A stretch of DNA of 6,196 nt from Boseongicola sp. SB0662_bin_57 (GCA_009839535.1 VXPN01000207.1:1-6196), one strand, 5' to 3'. Shown: positions 1 through 6,143, counted from the stretch's first letter. The notes: generated by a model from the sequence alone, not told the origin. Program-made: numbers and translations.

Positions 1-112
1 GGCGCTTATTCTACACAGGCCGGGACGGGCGGCAAGCGCGGACCCGCGCACGCTTCGGCTTTCCTGGCCGGAATCTCCTGCGGGGCCGGCGTCACGCGCC
101 GGACCCTTCCCG

Positions 113-128
113 CCGTCCGTACGGACGG
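113..128. repeat. Perfect 16-bp palindrome
   Basis: CCGTCCGTACGGACGG equals its own reverse complement. It lies just downstream of a second dyad (CCGGCG at 86-91, CGCCGG at 97-102, 5-nt loop). No T-run follows, so a classical intrinsic terminator is unlikely. It could be an operator-like site or chance in GC-rich DNA. Confidence 0.5.
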
Positions 129-275
129 ACGCCGTCAAGGCCAACATCACCATCTGCCCAGGTCTCCCCTGCTCTCGCGCCCTCCGGCGCCGGTCTTCCG
201 TGTGCCGCCCGGTCGACTGGCCGGCGCCTGCCTCAAGGCAAGTCCCCGGAATTGCCGATGCGGCCCGGGGACGGG

Positions 276-299
276 CGGCATCATGCCCGGATGATGCCG
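276..299. repeat. 9-bp perfect hairpin with 6-nt loop
   Basis: CGGCATCAT (276-284) pairs perfectly with ATGATGCCG (291-299) around the loop GCCCGG. No gene end is recognised next to it and no T-tract follows. Its role is unknown; a decayed terminator or a REP-like unit are possibilities. Confidence 0.5.
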
Positions 300-535
300 G
301 AACGCAACCGCCTGCCGCGAAAAAGCTTCGGTCATCAGCGGGCACGGTCGTCCCTTTGCGCATCGCAATGCGCTGATCGCGCAGTGAAAATCCCCAGTCA
401 GGCGCACTTCATGTCTTCGGCATGATCATTGGCTCGACCGGAGATCCGGCGTGTCCGCTGACGGGTCTCTTGCGCGCCCGGCCGCGAATCACCCTATCCT
501 GTCCGACGGGACGTCCCGTGACGCATCGCGGACGC

Positions 536-1460
536 TTTGCAGGGAAGGGCGGCAACCTCCGGAGCGATTGCGAGGCAGACGGCCGCGGCGGACGGATCGA
601 GGCTGAGCTGACGGGACTCCACCCATACGCGGGCGTGGATCTGGGCGAGGGCATCTCGGCATGGTTGGCGGCGGGTCGCGGGTCGGGCAACCTTTGAATG
701 AGTCCGAACGACGAGGACACGGTCGTAACCGGGACCGCGATGGGCATGGGTGCAGTCGGGGCCCGGATCGCCCTGCTGGACCCAGAGGGCAACGGACCGA
801 ATTTCGCGATCAAGGGCGACAGGCGATTCACGCGGACGTCTTCCGGTGCGTCGAACGCCCCTGGTGGCGGCCTCCTGGGCGACATCCGAGACCGACGCGT
901 GGCTGCTGCGGGCCGGGCAGGAAAGCGTACGGCACTTCACGCTCGGCGAGGACGCGACGTCGCTGACGCCGTCGTTTGAGGTCGAGATTCGCCGCAACGA
1001 AGGCAACGCCAAGACCGGTCTCGGCGCAGATCTGGGCGGCGGCATTGCCTTCGCCGACCCCGGCGTGGTTTGCACCTTGACCTGAAGGCGCGGACGCTGG
1101 CGGTGCACGAGGCATCGGGCTTCCGGGAATGGGGGCCAGCGCAACCCTTGGCTGGAATCCGCGATCCGCAGCCGGCCGGAAATCCGCGCTGTCGGCGACC
1201 CTGTCCTGAGGGGCCGCCCCCTCGGGTGGCATGGATGCCCTTCTCGGAAGGGAAACGCTTGCGGGCCTCGCCACAAAGGGCTACGGCGGCCCCGGTCCCG
1301 ATGCTGCGGGACGTCTTGAGGGTGAGTTCTGGGACGGCATGACGGCGTTCGGGGGCGGCTTCACGAGCACCCCGAATGTGGGCTTCGCTAAGTCGCCGGG
1401 CGGCGGGCGGCGGGCGCGGATGCCGAGAACGAGGTGCCGGTCAAGGGAGAGATCCGGTGG
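536..1460 (+). pseudogene. Decayed autotransporter-type beta-barrel domain
   Basis: This is the remnant of an outer-membrane beta-barrel, the C-terminal translocator of large Calx-beta/autotransporter-like surface proteins. Successive pieces match the usual order of that barrel: AELTGLHPYAGVDLGEGISA near 600-655, ALLDPEGNGPNFAIKGD near 770-820, SLTPSFEVEIRRNEG near 960-1005, TLAVHEASGFREWG near 1092-1134, GGMDALLGRETLAGLA near 1225-1270, FGGGFTSTPNVGFAKS near 1345-1395, and a terminal strand ending in EIRW at 1460. Lesions are an in-frame TGA at 695-697, a frame change near 850-880, another near 1070, a one-base offset at the five-G run 1131-1135, an in-frame TGA at 1207-1209, and a gap of roughly 30 residues plus frame change near 1395-1413. 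The final Trp is followed by CAG where a stop would be expected. The passenger region is not visible, and 5' of about 536 the similarity is lost. The family match is from pattern memory, but the ordered motifs make it strong. Confidence 0.8.
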
Positions 1461-1577
1461 CAGGCAACAGACGGGATTCGCGACGGAAGAGCGGTTGGAA
1501 GGACCAGAACGAAATGCAGGGAGGCAACCGTCGGCACGACCTTCCGGCGGGAGCTCGGGCACGCCCGCACAAAAGAC

Positions 1578-1582
1578 GGAGG
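1578..1582 (+). promoter_or_regulatory. Shine-Dalgarno site fixing the DoxX-like start
   Basis: GGAGG sits 5 nt before the ATG at 1588. The same frame is open back to 1210, so an ATG at 1231 would add barrel-remnant residues. This RBS argues that translation starts at 1588. Confidence 0.8.
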
Positions 1583-1587
1583 ACGCA

Positions 1588-2061
1588 ATGACGACCATGA
1601 CAGACCCGACCCGGCTGGCCGTCAGGATGGCAGTCCGGAATCCGCTCGCCGCCACGGTCATCGGCTACTGGGCCCTGTTCTGGATCATGAACGCCGCCGA
1701 CAAGCTGCTCAACCGCACCGACCTCGGACCGTTCACCTGGCACGGAAAGGACCGCCACGTCCAGTTCGCGACCTACTTTGCCGACATGGGCCTTCCAACG
1801 AACCTCGTCGGCCCGACGCTTCTCTTCGCGTTTGCATGGGAGATCGTCGTCGGAATCCTGTTCCTGGTCGCCCTGGCCAGGCCGGGCGCGCTGCCGGCAG
1901 CCTTCACGGCGTCGGCGATAACGTTCATGGGCTTCTCGGCGTTCGACGTGATCTGCGGCGACCGCGCCGAACTGCTTGAGCACGGAACCTACATGGCCCT
2001 GCTGCTCGTCGGATGGATGGTCGTAGACCGCCAGCTAAACCGGCCTGCAACGGGACCGTGA
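1588..2061 (+). CDS. DoxX-like four-helix inner-membrane protein
   Basis: A 157-residue integral membrane protein. Four hydrophobic helices are visible at about residues 20-41, 72-97, 101-122 and 133-147, joined by short polar loops; the first loop is charged and aromatic (TWHGKDRHVQF). Length and topology fit the DoxX/SURF4-like superfamily, whose members are small membrane proteins, some tied to thiosulfate:quinone oxidoreductase or redox stress; the substrate here cannot be read. ATG 1588 was chosen because GGAGG lies 5 nt upstream and residues before it belong to the decayed barrel. The frame is open upstream to 1210, so automated callers could produce a false longer protein fused to barrel sequence. 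It stands alone, 315 bp from the next gene. Membrane location is well supported; the family name is moderate, and another four-helix family is possible. Confidence 0.75.
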   Translation: MTTMTDPTRLAVRMAVRNPLAATVIGYWALFWIMNAADKLLNRTDLGPFTWHGKDRHVQFATYFADMGLPTNLVGPTLLFAFAWEIVVGILFLVALARPGALPAAFTASAITFMGFSAFDVICGDRAELLEHGTYMALLLVGWMVVDRQLNRPATGP

Positions 2062-2376
2062 CAAACCGGCCTTTGGCCAAGTTGCGCGTGCCTTTCGGTC
2101 GCGTGCAGTCAGGTTTCTGGCAAAGCGTGCCAAGAATTGCCGGTCACGGCATCCGACGGTCGGTCGATGTCATCGCGGTGCCTGCAGACTGCCATGACAG
2201 GCGCGTGGCAGCCTCCGATCCTGATCACGCCGCCCAAAGTAGAAACATCTTGGCAATCACGGCGGCACCGCCATAACATGTCGCCATCCCAAGCGCTGCC
2301 ATGCCTCGTTGCGGGTGGGCGAGAGGGAATGATGCACCGGAGAAGATGCGGCAATGACGTCGGAAAGAGCGGACGG
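2062..2376. other. Intergenic region upstream of CVNH-like gene
   Basis: No convincing coding sequence. It starts with a short GGCC-TTT-GGCC dyad (2068-2078) just after the DoxX-like stop, too short to call a terminator, and has a 6-bp inverted repeat CTGCCA/TGGCAG (2189-2194, 2206-2211). A candidate promoter is listed separately. In-frame ATGs at 2329 and 2332 preceded by GAGAGGG are possible alternative starts for the next gene. Confidence 0.5.
2250..2279 (+). promoter_or_regulatory. Candidate sigma70-type promoter for CVNH-like gene
   Basis: TTGGCA (2250-2255) and TAACAT (2274-2279) are separated by 18 bp, matching the -35 and -10 consensus at 5 and 4 of 6 positions. It would start transcription near 2287 and leave a leader of about 90 nt before the ATG at 2377. 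Pattern-based only. Confidence 0.35.
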
Positions 2377-2889
2377 ATGCCTGTGACGCGACTGCATATG
2401 CGGAGCCTCATCGTTGCAGTTGCCGCGCTGAGCGTCACGGCAGTCTTGGCAGGCCCTGCCCATGCCCGGTCGGAAGAGCCTGCGGCCATCGACCGAACCG
2501 GGACAATCCACCTGGGCTGCGATCAGTTCAGCCTGGAAAATGCCGGCGACGACGATCTCGAACTCCGGGCATGGTGCCGGAGCGGCGGCGACAACTCCTG
2601 CACGGAGCAGACCCATATCGATCTCGGCGCTGCCATCGGCAACCGCGAGGGTCGCCCCGTGCGGGCCGGGTACAGTTTCCAGGATAACTGTGCAGGAGGC
2701 TTCGTGCTCCTGCAGCATGCGGTCGGCGCGAGGCTGACGGCCGATTGCCCCCGCCGCACGATCTACGCGGGGACTTCCAGGGAGGCAGTTGAATGGGTCA
2801 CGTCATCGCTGCAGCTGGCCCAGTACTGCCGGGTGAACGCGGAGGGCGAGTTCGAAGTCAAGCAGACCACTGGGGTGCAGATGAAGTGA
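2377..2889 (+). CDS. Exported cyanovirin-N homology (CVNH)-like protein
   Basis: A 170-residue protein with a Sec signal peptide: Met-Pro-Val-Thr-Arg, a hydrophobic core at about residues 10-25, and a likely cut after AHA (residue 30). The mature part shows the two-fold pattern of CVNH lectins. Repeat one: CDQFSL, C48, LELRAWC with C67, then IDLGAAIGNREG (81-92). Repeat two: FQDNC with C105, ARLTADC with C124, then WVTSSLQLAQ and RVNAEGEFE (140-160). Both cysteine pairs are 19 residues apart, matching the two disulfides of cyanovirin-N with longer hairpins. Two further cysteines, C75 and C151, could form an extra bridge. Known CVNH proteins bind mannose-type glycans; binding here is inferred and the ligand unknown. 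Start: ATG 2377 is preceded by a weak GGAAAG; ATG 2398 lacks an RBS but still gives a signal peptide; 2329/2332 would lengthen the N-region. It lies 158 bp before the metalloprotease-like lipoprotein. No neighbouring enzyme specifies its target. Confidence 0.7.
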   Translation: MPVTRLHMRSLIVAVAALSVTAVLAGPAHARSEEPAAIDRTGTIHLGCDQFSLENAGDDDLELRAWCRSGGDNSCTEQTHIDLGAAIGNREGRPVRAGYSFQDNCAGGFVLLQHAVGARLTADCPRRTIYAGTSREAVEWVTSSLQLAQYCRVNAEGEFEVKQTTGVQMK

Positions 2890-2910
2890 ACGGACGCTAC
2901 GATATGGGGG

Positions 2911-2930
2911 GCCGGCAAACCGGCGGGTTT
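2911..2930 (+). terminator. Weak hairpin after CVNH-like gene
   Basis: GCCGG (2911-2915) and CCGGC (2920-2924) enclose CAAA and are followed by GGGTTTCT. An alternative pairing, AAACC with GGTTT, overlaps it. The stem is only 5 bp and the T-tract short, so it could be a weak terminator or attenuator before the downstream gene, or nothing. Confidence 0.25.
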
Positions 2931-3047
2931 CTATCCGGAGCCGTGCCGGATCAGGTGGATTCCACCCTGCGGGCGTGGAGAAGCCGCAATCCTGCCGATG
3001 GTCCTGCCCATGCGGTCGCGACGGTCCGGCGGGTGGCGGCGCGCGCG

Positions 3048-4703
3048 ATGACCCAAGGGAATTCGGCAAGCTCGCAAGCGACAACGGTGTCGACCTTGCA
3101 CTGCGGCTTGCCGGCCACACCGAGCCTGCTTTCGATCGCCGGCACCATTTCGTTAGTGCTGCTTCTCACCGCCTGCGGCGGCGGCGGCACGACGGGCAGC
3201 GGACGGCCCGAAACGACGCCGGAGGCGAGCGGCGCCTTCACCTCGTACAGACACAATGCCGCGGCCGAAGACCTGCGCGACCACTGGGCGGGACCGTCGG
3301 CCGTCCATGCCAACGAGCTGCGCCTTGCCGCCATTGCCGGGGCCGCGGCCGCGACGCGCAAGTCCGACCTGGCCCGACTCCAAGCGCGCGCCCGGCACGG
3401 GAGCGATGCCGGCCGCACCGTGCTCCGCAACATTGCTGCGAGCGATGTCACCCTCGTCGGCGAACGCAGCGGGGTCGCCGTGGGGCGATGGCAGGGGCGT
3501 TCCGCCCACGCCTTCGACATCGAGTTCGACTTCCGGCTCGCCCCGGAGATATCGGCGGAGCAGCGCGCGATCATTGAACGTGCGGGCAAGCTCTGGTCCA
3601 ATCGGATCACCGACGAGTTCGCGCACAAGCACGGCCGCTACGACGATCTCCGGGACGTGAGGGTACCATTCGACATTGACACCAACGGCCTCGTCATCGC
3701 CGTGGAGATCGTTGACGGACCTGTCTCCTACGGGTCGGCGCGTCTGGTCAACCTGGATCGGCTTCCCGACTACGAGCCTTACTTCGGAAAGATCTCGTTA
3801 GGCCGGCAGATCCTGGAGGACGAAAACCCGTGGGTCGTGCCGAGCTTTGCCGTCCACGAGATCGGCCACGTCCTCGGCTTTGTCGACTGGCCGCCGACCG
3901 ATCCGAAGGGAGCGGCATGGGCGCGGTACTTCGACCCCCAGCAGAACACGTGGCACGGCCCGAACGCGGTCGCTGCCAACGGCGGCAACCCGGTGCCTCT
4001 CCAATGGCTCGCCGCCGATGGAACGCCCGTCGCTCCCTTTACCCGGGGGGCCTTCCCGGACCCCTCCCACCTTGGCCCATGCAGCTCGATCATGGCCTAC
4101 TGCCGGCGACTTGATCAGACCGTGCCGAGCGAGCTCGACTTTGCGTTCCTCGCCGACCTGGGGTACGAGATTTTGCCCGTCGAGAGCGCCCGGGGGGCAG
4201 ATCATTACGGCTTCGGCGCGTGGGGCCGGCATTCGGCCTGGAGCGTCGGCATCGAACGCCTGCTCCTCGACAACGGTCCCGGCGCCGCGGACGAATTCGC
4301 GGCGACTGCCGACGCCTTCGGCGAGGCGCCATCCATCCCGCTCGCCGACAGCCTGCTGCAGGGCACCGCCACTTGGAACGGCTACCTGATCGGAGTTGAT
4401 CTCGGCACCGACAGTCTGCTGCCCGTGTTCGGCGACGCTGCCCTCACCGTGAATCTCTCCACCTTCGCCGGCATTGCGAATTTCGGCCGCCTGAGGGTGC
4501 ACCAAGACGGGACGAGCCGCCCGTTCCGGTCGCCGAGCCTCGAATATGCCATTGCGGTGACGGGCAACGCCTTTGCAGACTCCAGCTTGCGCCTCGAAGG
4601 CGGCTTCTACGGCCCCGAACACGACGAGATGGCAGGCGTGCTCTACGATACCGCACCCGACGTCAATCTCCATGCGAGCTTCGGCGGCACGCATACGCCG
4701 TAG
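3048..4703 (+). CDS. Metzincin-like lipoprotein with TbpB-like C-terminal barrel
   Basis: A 551-residue predicted surface lipoprotein. A hydrophobic stretch ends in the lipobox LTAC with C43, followed by a Gly/Thr/Ser-rich linker. The middle region carries a zinc-protease signature: H270-E271-I-G-H274-V-L-G277, with Asp280 where metzincins place a third ligand (His or Asp, as in snapalysin-type enzymes). A Met-turn-like SIMAY follows with M349, flanked by C345 and C352, which could bridge. Residues about 385-551 resemble the eight-stranded TbpB-like barrel of Slam-dependent lipoproteins: GDAALTVNL, LEYAIAVTGNAFADSSLR, GGFYGPEHDEMAGVL and a closing FGG. The family reading is a secreted, membrane-anchored peptidase; the substrate is unknown. 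Start: ATG 3048 gives an N-region of about 25 residues; GTG 3087 or TTG 3096 would shorten it. An ATG at 2793 with GGAGG is in frame but would put the lipobox at residue 128 and overlap the CVNH-like gene by 97 bp, so it was rejected. No Slam gene is in the window. Confidence 0.75.
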   Translation: MTQGNSASSQATTVSTLHCGLPATPSLLSIAGTISLVLLLTACGGGGTTGSGRPETTPEASGAFTSYRHNAAAEDLRDHWAGPSAVHANELRLAAIAGAAAATRKSDLARLQARARHGSDAGRTVLRNIAASDVTLVGERSGVAVGRWQGRSAHAFDIEFDFRLAPEISAEQRAIIERAGKLWSNRITDEFAHKHGRYDDLRDVRVPFDIDTNGLVIAVEIVDGPVSYGSARLVNLDRLPDYEPYFGKISLGRQILEDENPWVVPSFAVHEIGHVLGFVDWPPTDPKGAAWARYFDPQQNTWHGPNAVAANGGNPVPLQWLAADGTPVAPFTRGAFPDPSHLGPCSSIMAYCRRLDQTVPSELDFAFLADLGYEILPVESARGADHYGFGAWGRHSAWSVGIERLLLDNGPGAADEFAATADAFGEAPSIPLADSLLQGTATWNGYLIGVDLGTDSLLPVFGDAALTVNLSTFAGIANFGRLRVHQDGTSRPFRSPSLEYAIAVTGNAFADSSLRLEGGFYGPEHDEMAGVLYDTAPDVNLHASFGGTHTP

Positions 4704-5240
4704 GCACTTGGTTCAATCTTGAATGCAAAGACGGACGAGGGGTCGCGCGCGACGCTCTTCTTCGAGGCCGGCGTCAGCCGACGGCTCGGCGCCGAGGCGT
4801 CCGTCAAGGTCTCGGTCCGCGACGGGATGGCAATGGCGGGCGCGGACTGCACGACCTTGACGCGGATGCTCGTCTTCGCGTCGGGCGAGATCTTGAAGAC
4901 GGTCGAGGTGCCGGTGCCGGACGACGCGCACGACGAGGGCCGCGAGACGATGACACTCGCGCTCTCGGACGCGTCCGGAGCGCCGATCGCGGACTTGGAG
5001 GGTATCACGATCATGAACTGGGACCCGGTCCCGTGGGCATGAAACGCGCTTCGGGCGCATGATTACAGGGCAGGCACTGAACCCGGTCGGAGAGCGTCTC
5101 GCGGCCCGGCGCCGGGCAGGGGCGACGGCCACGCTGGCGAGCCGGGCGCTGCCGCTCGATTGGGGGGCGGTCCCGGAGGGGACAGGGATCTTCGTTCTGG
5201 AGGTGGGGAATCCCGCAACCGTGGCGGCACCCGCGGCATC
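4704..5240 (+). pseudogene. Calx-beta domain remnant with barrel-linker, frameshifted
   Basis: From about 4719 the frame reads a recognisable Calx-beta domain: VSVRDGMAMAGADCTTL, then LVFASGEILKTVEVPVPDDA, then HDEGRETMTLALSDASG and a final NWDPVPWA. Calx-beta domains are calcium-binding beta-sandwich repeats in adhesins; the acidic DDAHDEGRE stretch is retained. The frame stops at TGA 5040-5042, but the next frame continues at 5041 with RFGRMITGQALNPVGERLAA and a Gly/Ala-rich run to about 5240, which is the usual linker between the last Calx-beta repeat and the autotransporter-type barrel. A one-base frame offset at 5040 therefore splits one former gene. There is no proper start (it follows the previous stop directly), no signal peptide and no barrel. 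The typical Tyr of the DYT motif is replaced by Cys. Missing N-terminal repeats suggest a truncated copy. Confidence 0.75.
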
Positions 5241-5460
5241 CACACCGCCTTCGCGACGACGCCGCGCGACCGCCTGCCGGTCAGCGGGCGGGTGCCCGAC
5301 ACCGCCGTGGTCGTGGCGAACGAAACGCTCCACGGGAACGCGGCGCCGATGCCTTTCTGTCAGGGTGCCGACGTCGTTCGCAAGGGCGGGGAACGAAGCC
5401 GCTGGAAGGCGGTTCCAGGCGTCTGATGCGATGTCGCCCAAGAGCTTGGCGCTGTCTCCT

Positions 5461-5495
5461 CTGCATGTTGTGGTTTTGGCAACTTCAACATGCAG
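5461..5495. repeat. 10-bp perfect inverted repeat, 15-nt loop
   Basis: CTGCATGTTG (5461-5470) pairs fully with CAACATGCAG (5486-5495). A small inner GTT/AAC pairing (5473-5475, 5481-5483) is possible. No T-run follows on either strand. Could be an RNA hairpin, an operator or the trace of a small mobile repeat. Confidence 0.55.
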
Positions 5496-5548
5496 CGGGG
5501 CGGCTCCGGAATCAGGCAAGCATTGAAAAATATGCTGCCCGCACGCGG

Positions 5549-5574
5549 AAAGGCCCGCTCATCTGCGGAGCTTT
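5549..5574. terminator. Imperfect A-stem/T-stem hairpin, possible bidirectional terminator
   Basis: AAAGGCCCGC (5549-5558) pairs with GCGGAGCTTT (5565-5574) around TCATCT, with two internal mismatches. The A/T ends and GC core resemble a bidirectional terminator, but the T-tract is only three bases. Confidence 0.3.
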
Positions 5575-5648
5575 GCAAGAGGCTCTCATGACAGATCTTT
5601 CTGCCTGATTCAGCCATTGACCCTTGTCTCTCCAAACCCGTCGCGCCC

Positions 5649-5664
5649 GCGTCACGCGTGACGC
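5649..5664. promoter_or_regulatory. Perfect 16-bp palindrome, operator-like
   Basis: GCGTCACGCGTGACGC is its own reverse complement. It lies about 150 bp upstream of a candidate promoter. Its left ten bases, GCGTCACGCG, recur at 89-98. The symmetry and length suit a dimeric DNA-binding protein, but no regulator gene is adjacent. Confidence 0.4.
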
Positions 5665-5811
5665 CGACACCCTGTTCGGAGGTGTGATGCCCGCGCGGAA
5701 CTCCGGCTTGCTGTTGCCGACTTGTCGCGGCGGAATGGCAACGGACGTCACACGGCAATGCGTCAGCCAGGAACATGGCCGAACCAATCATTTGGGGATT
5801 ACAAAGAAAGG

Positions 5812-5840
5812 TTGACGCCAATTCCGCCAGCCGATAGGCT
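5812..5840 (+). promoter_or_regulatory. Candidate promoter facing the IS30 element
   Basis: TTGACG (5812-5817) and TAGGCT (5835-5840) are 17 bp apart, with a good -35 and weak -10 match, in a style common in alphaproteobacteria. It lies outside or at the edge of the IS30 element, so it may belong to a host gene cut off by the insertion, or may drive the transposase. Confidence 0.4.
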
Positions 5841-5882
5841 CGCGGAATGGAACCAAAATTCATCCCCCCGTTCCACTCTGAA

Positions 5883-5921
5883 GTGCAACACCTGATGTAG
5901 TGTTGCGAGGCGTCGGACGCC
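5883..5921. promoter_or_regulatory. Two dyads in the IS30 leader
   Basis: GCAACAC (5885-5891) pairs with GTGTTGC (5900-5906) over an 8-nt loop, and GGCGTC (5909-5914) pairs with GACGCC (5916-5921) over one base. They sit at or just inside the presumed left terminus, 64-100 bp before the transposase ATG, and could bind transposase or shield the gene from outside transcription. Confidence 0.4.
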
Positions 5922-5984
5922 ACATGATGTTGCGTCTCGGCCAGATGGCGATGACAGTCCCTGTGACGAAACAAGGAGACCGTC

Positions 5985-6143
5985 ATGCCCAAGGGCTACC
6001 GCCACCTGACCTACGAGGAACGCTGCCAGATTCACGCGCTGAGGAAAAGCGGGCTTTCCGATGCCGCCATTGCCCGCCAGCTCGGCCGGGACCGCACGAC
6101 GGTCTGGCGCGAGGTGCGCCGCAACGGCGGCCTGCGCGGATAC
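5985..6143 (+). pseudogene. IS30-family transposase N-terminus, disrupted
   Basis: Only the first 53 codons remain. They encode the helix-turn-helix that recognises IS30 terminal repeats: YRHLTYEERCQIHALRKSG, then LSDAAIARQLGRDRTTVWRE and VRRNGGLRGY. This matches the start of IS30 transposases almost position for position; family members usually continue with RPKQA. Here the next codons, TGT CAA GTC, belong to another element. The ATG at 5985 has AGGAG at 5974-5978, 6 nt upstream. The DDE catalytic domain is absent, so this copy cannot make active transposase unless the rest is intact beyond the second insertion, which is not visible. The frame stays open to the window edge, giving an artificial fusion. 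Confidence 0.85.

Larger units (their letters stand above)
1..535. other. No recognisable gene; dyad-rich GC-rich DNA
   Basis: I read all plus frames and the longest minus frame here and recognise no protein. The open stretches are Arg/Pro/Gly-rich with no domain pattern, as expected of GC-rich shadow frames. The visible structure is a cluster of inverted repeats: CCGGCG/CGCCGG at 86-91 and 97-102, a perfect 16-bp palindrome at 113-128, and a 9-bp hairpin at 276-299. Some of the right half may be the unrecognisable upstream part of the barrel pseudogene starting near 536. No promoter, tRNA or rRNA was identified. Confidence 0.5.
5241..5811. other. No convincing gene; possible remnant tail and dyads
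   Basis: Past 5240 the reading frames lose similarity to the linker. Another frame, 5238-5345, gives a moderately protein-like stretch (HTAFATTPRDRLPVSGRV, then VVVANETLHGNA) that could be more of the pseudogene, but I cannot assign it. 5430-5811 has lower GC than its flanks in places and no recognisable protein on either strand. It contains a 10-bp hairpin, an imperfect A/T-flanked hairpin and a 16-bp palindrome, listed separately. Confidence 0.5.
5848..6143 (+). mobile_element. IS30-family element, 5' part
   Basis: The left part of an IS30-like element holding the transposase start. The left end is not fixed: the GTGCAACAC segment (5883-5891) resembles termini of IS30-family elements, so the terminal repeat probably lies within 5848-5892, but the matching right repeat is outside the window. 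The element is interrupted at 6143/6144 by a second insertion sequence. No target duplication can be checked here. Confidence 0.6.

Noticed and set aside
147..407. 86-codon minus-strand open frame
   Set aside because: Arg/Gly/Pro-rich, no domain pattern, no convincing RBS; typical of GC-rich shadow frames.
494..1276. 260-codon minus-strand open frame
   Set aside because: Antisense to the barrel remnant, whose plus-strand motifs are recognisable; its own sequence is low-complexity Arg/Pro/Ala.
2068..2078. GGCC-TTT-GGCC dyad after the DoxX-like gene as a terminator
   Set aside because: Only a 4-bp stem with no T-tract.
3798..4694. 298-codon minus-strand open frame
   Set aside because: Antisense to the metalloprotease/barrel coding region with clear motifs; a mirror of third-position GC bias.
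4713..5519. 268-codon minus-strand open frame
   Set aside because: Antisense to the Calx-beta remnant and not protein-like.
5624..5815. 63-codon plus-strand open frame
   Set aside because: No family recognised, no good RBS, and it spans the 16-bp palindrome.
5360..5992. 210-codon minus-strand open frame
   Set aside because: Runs across the IS30 leader, the hairpins and the remnant boundary; no recognisable domain, so probably chance.
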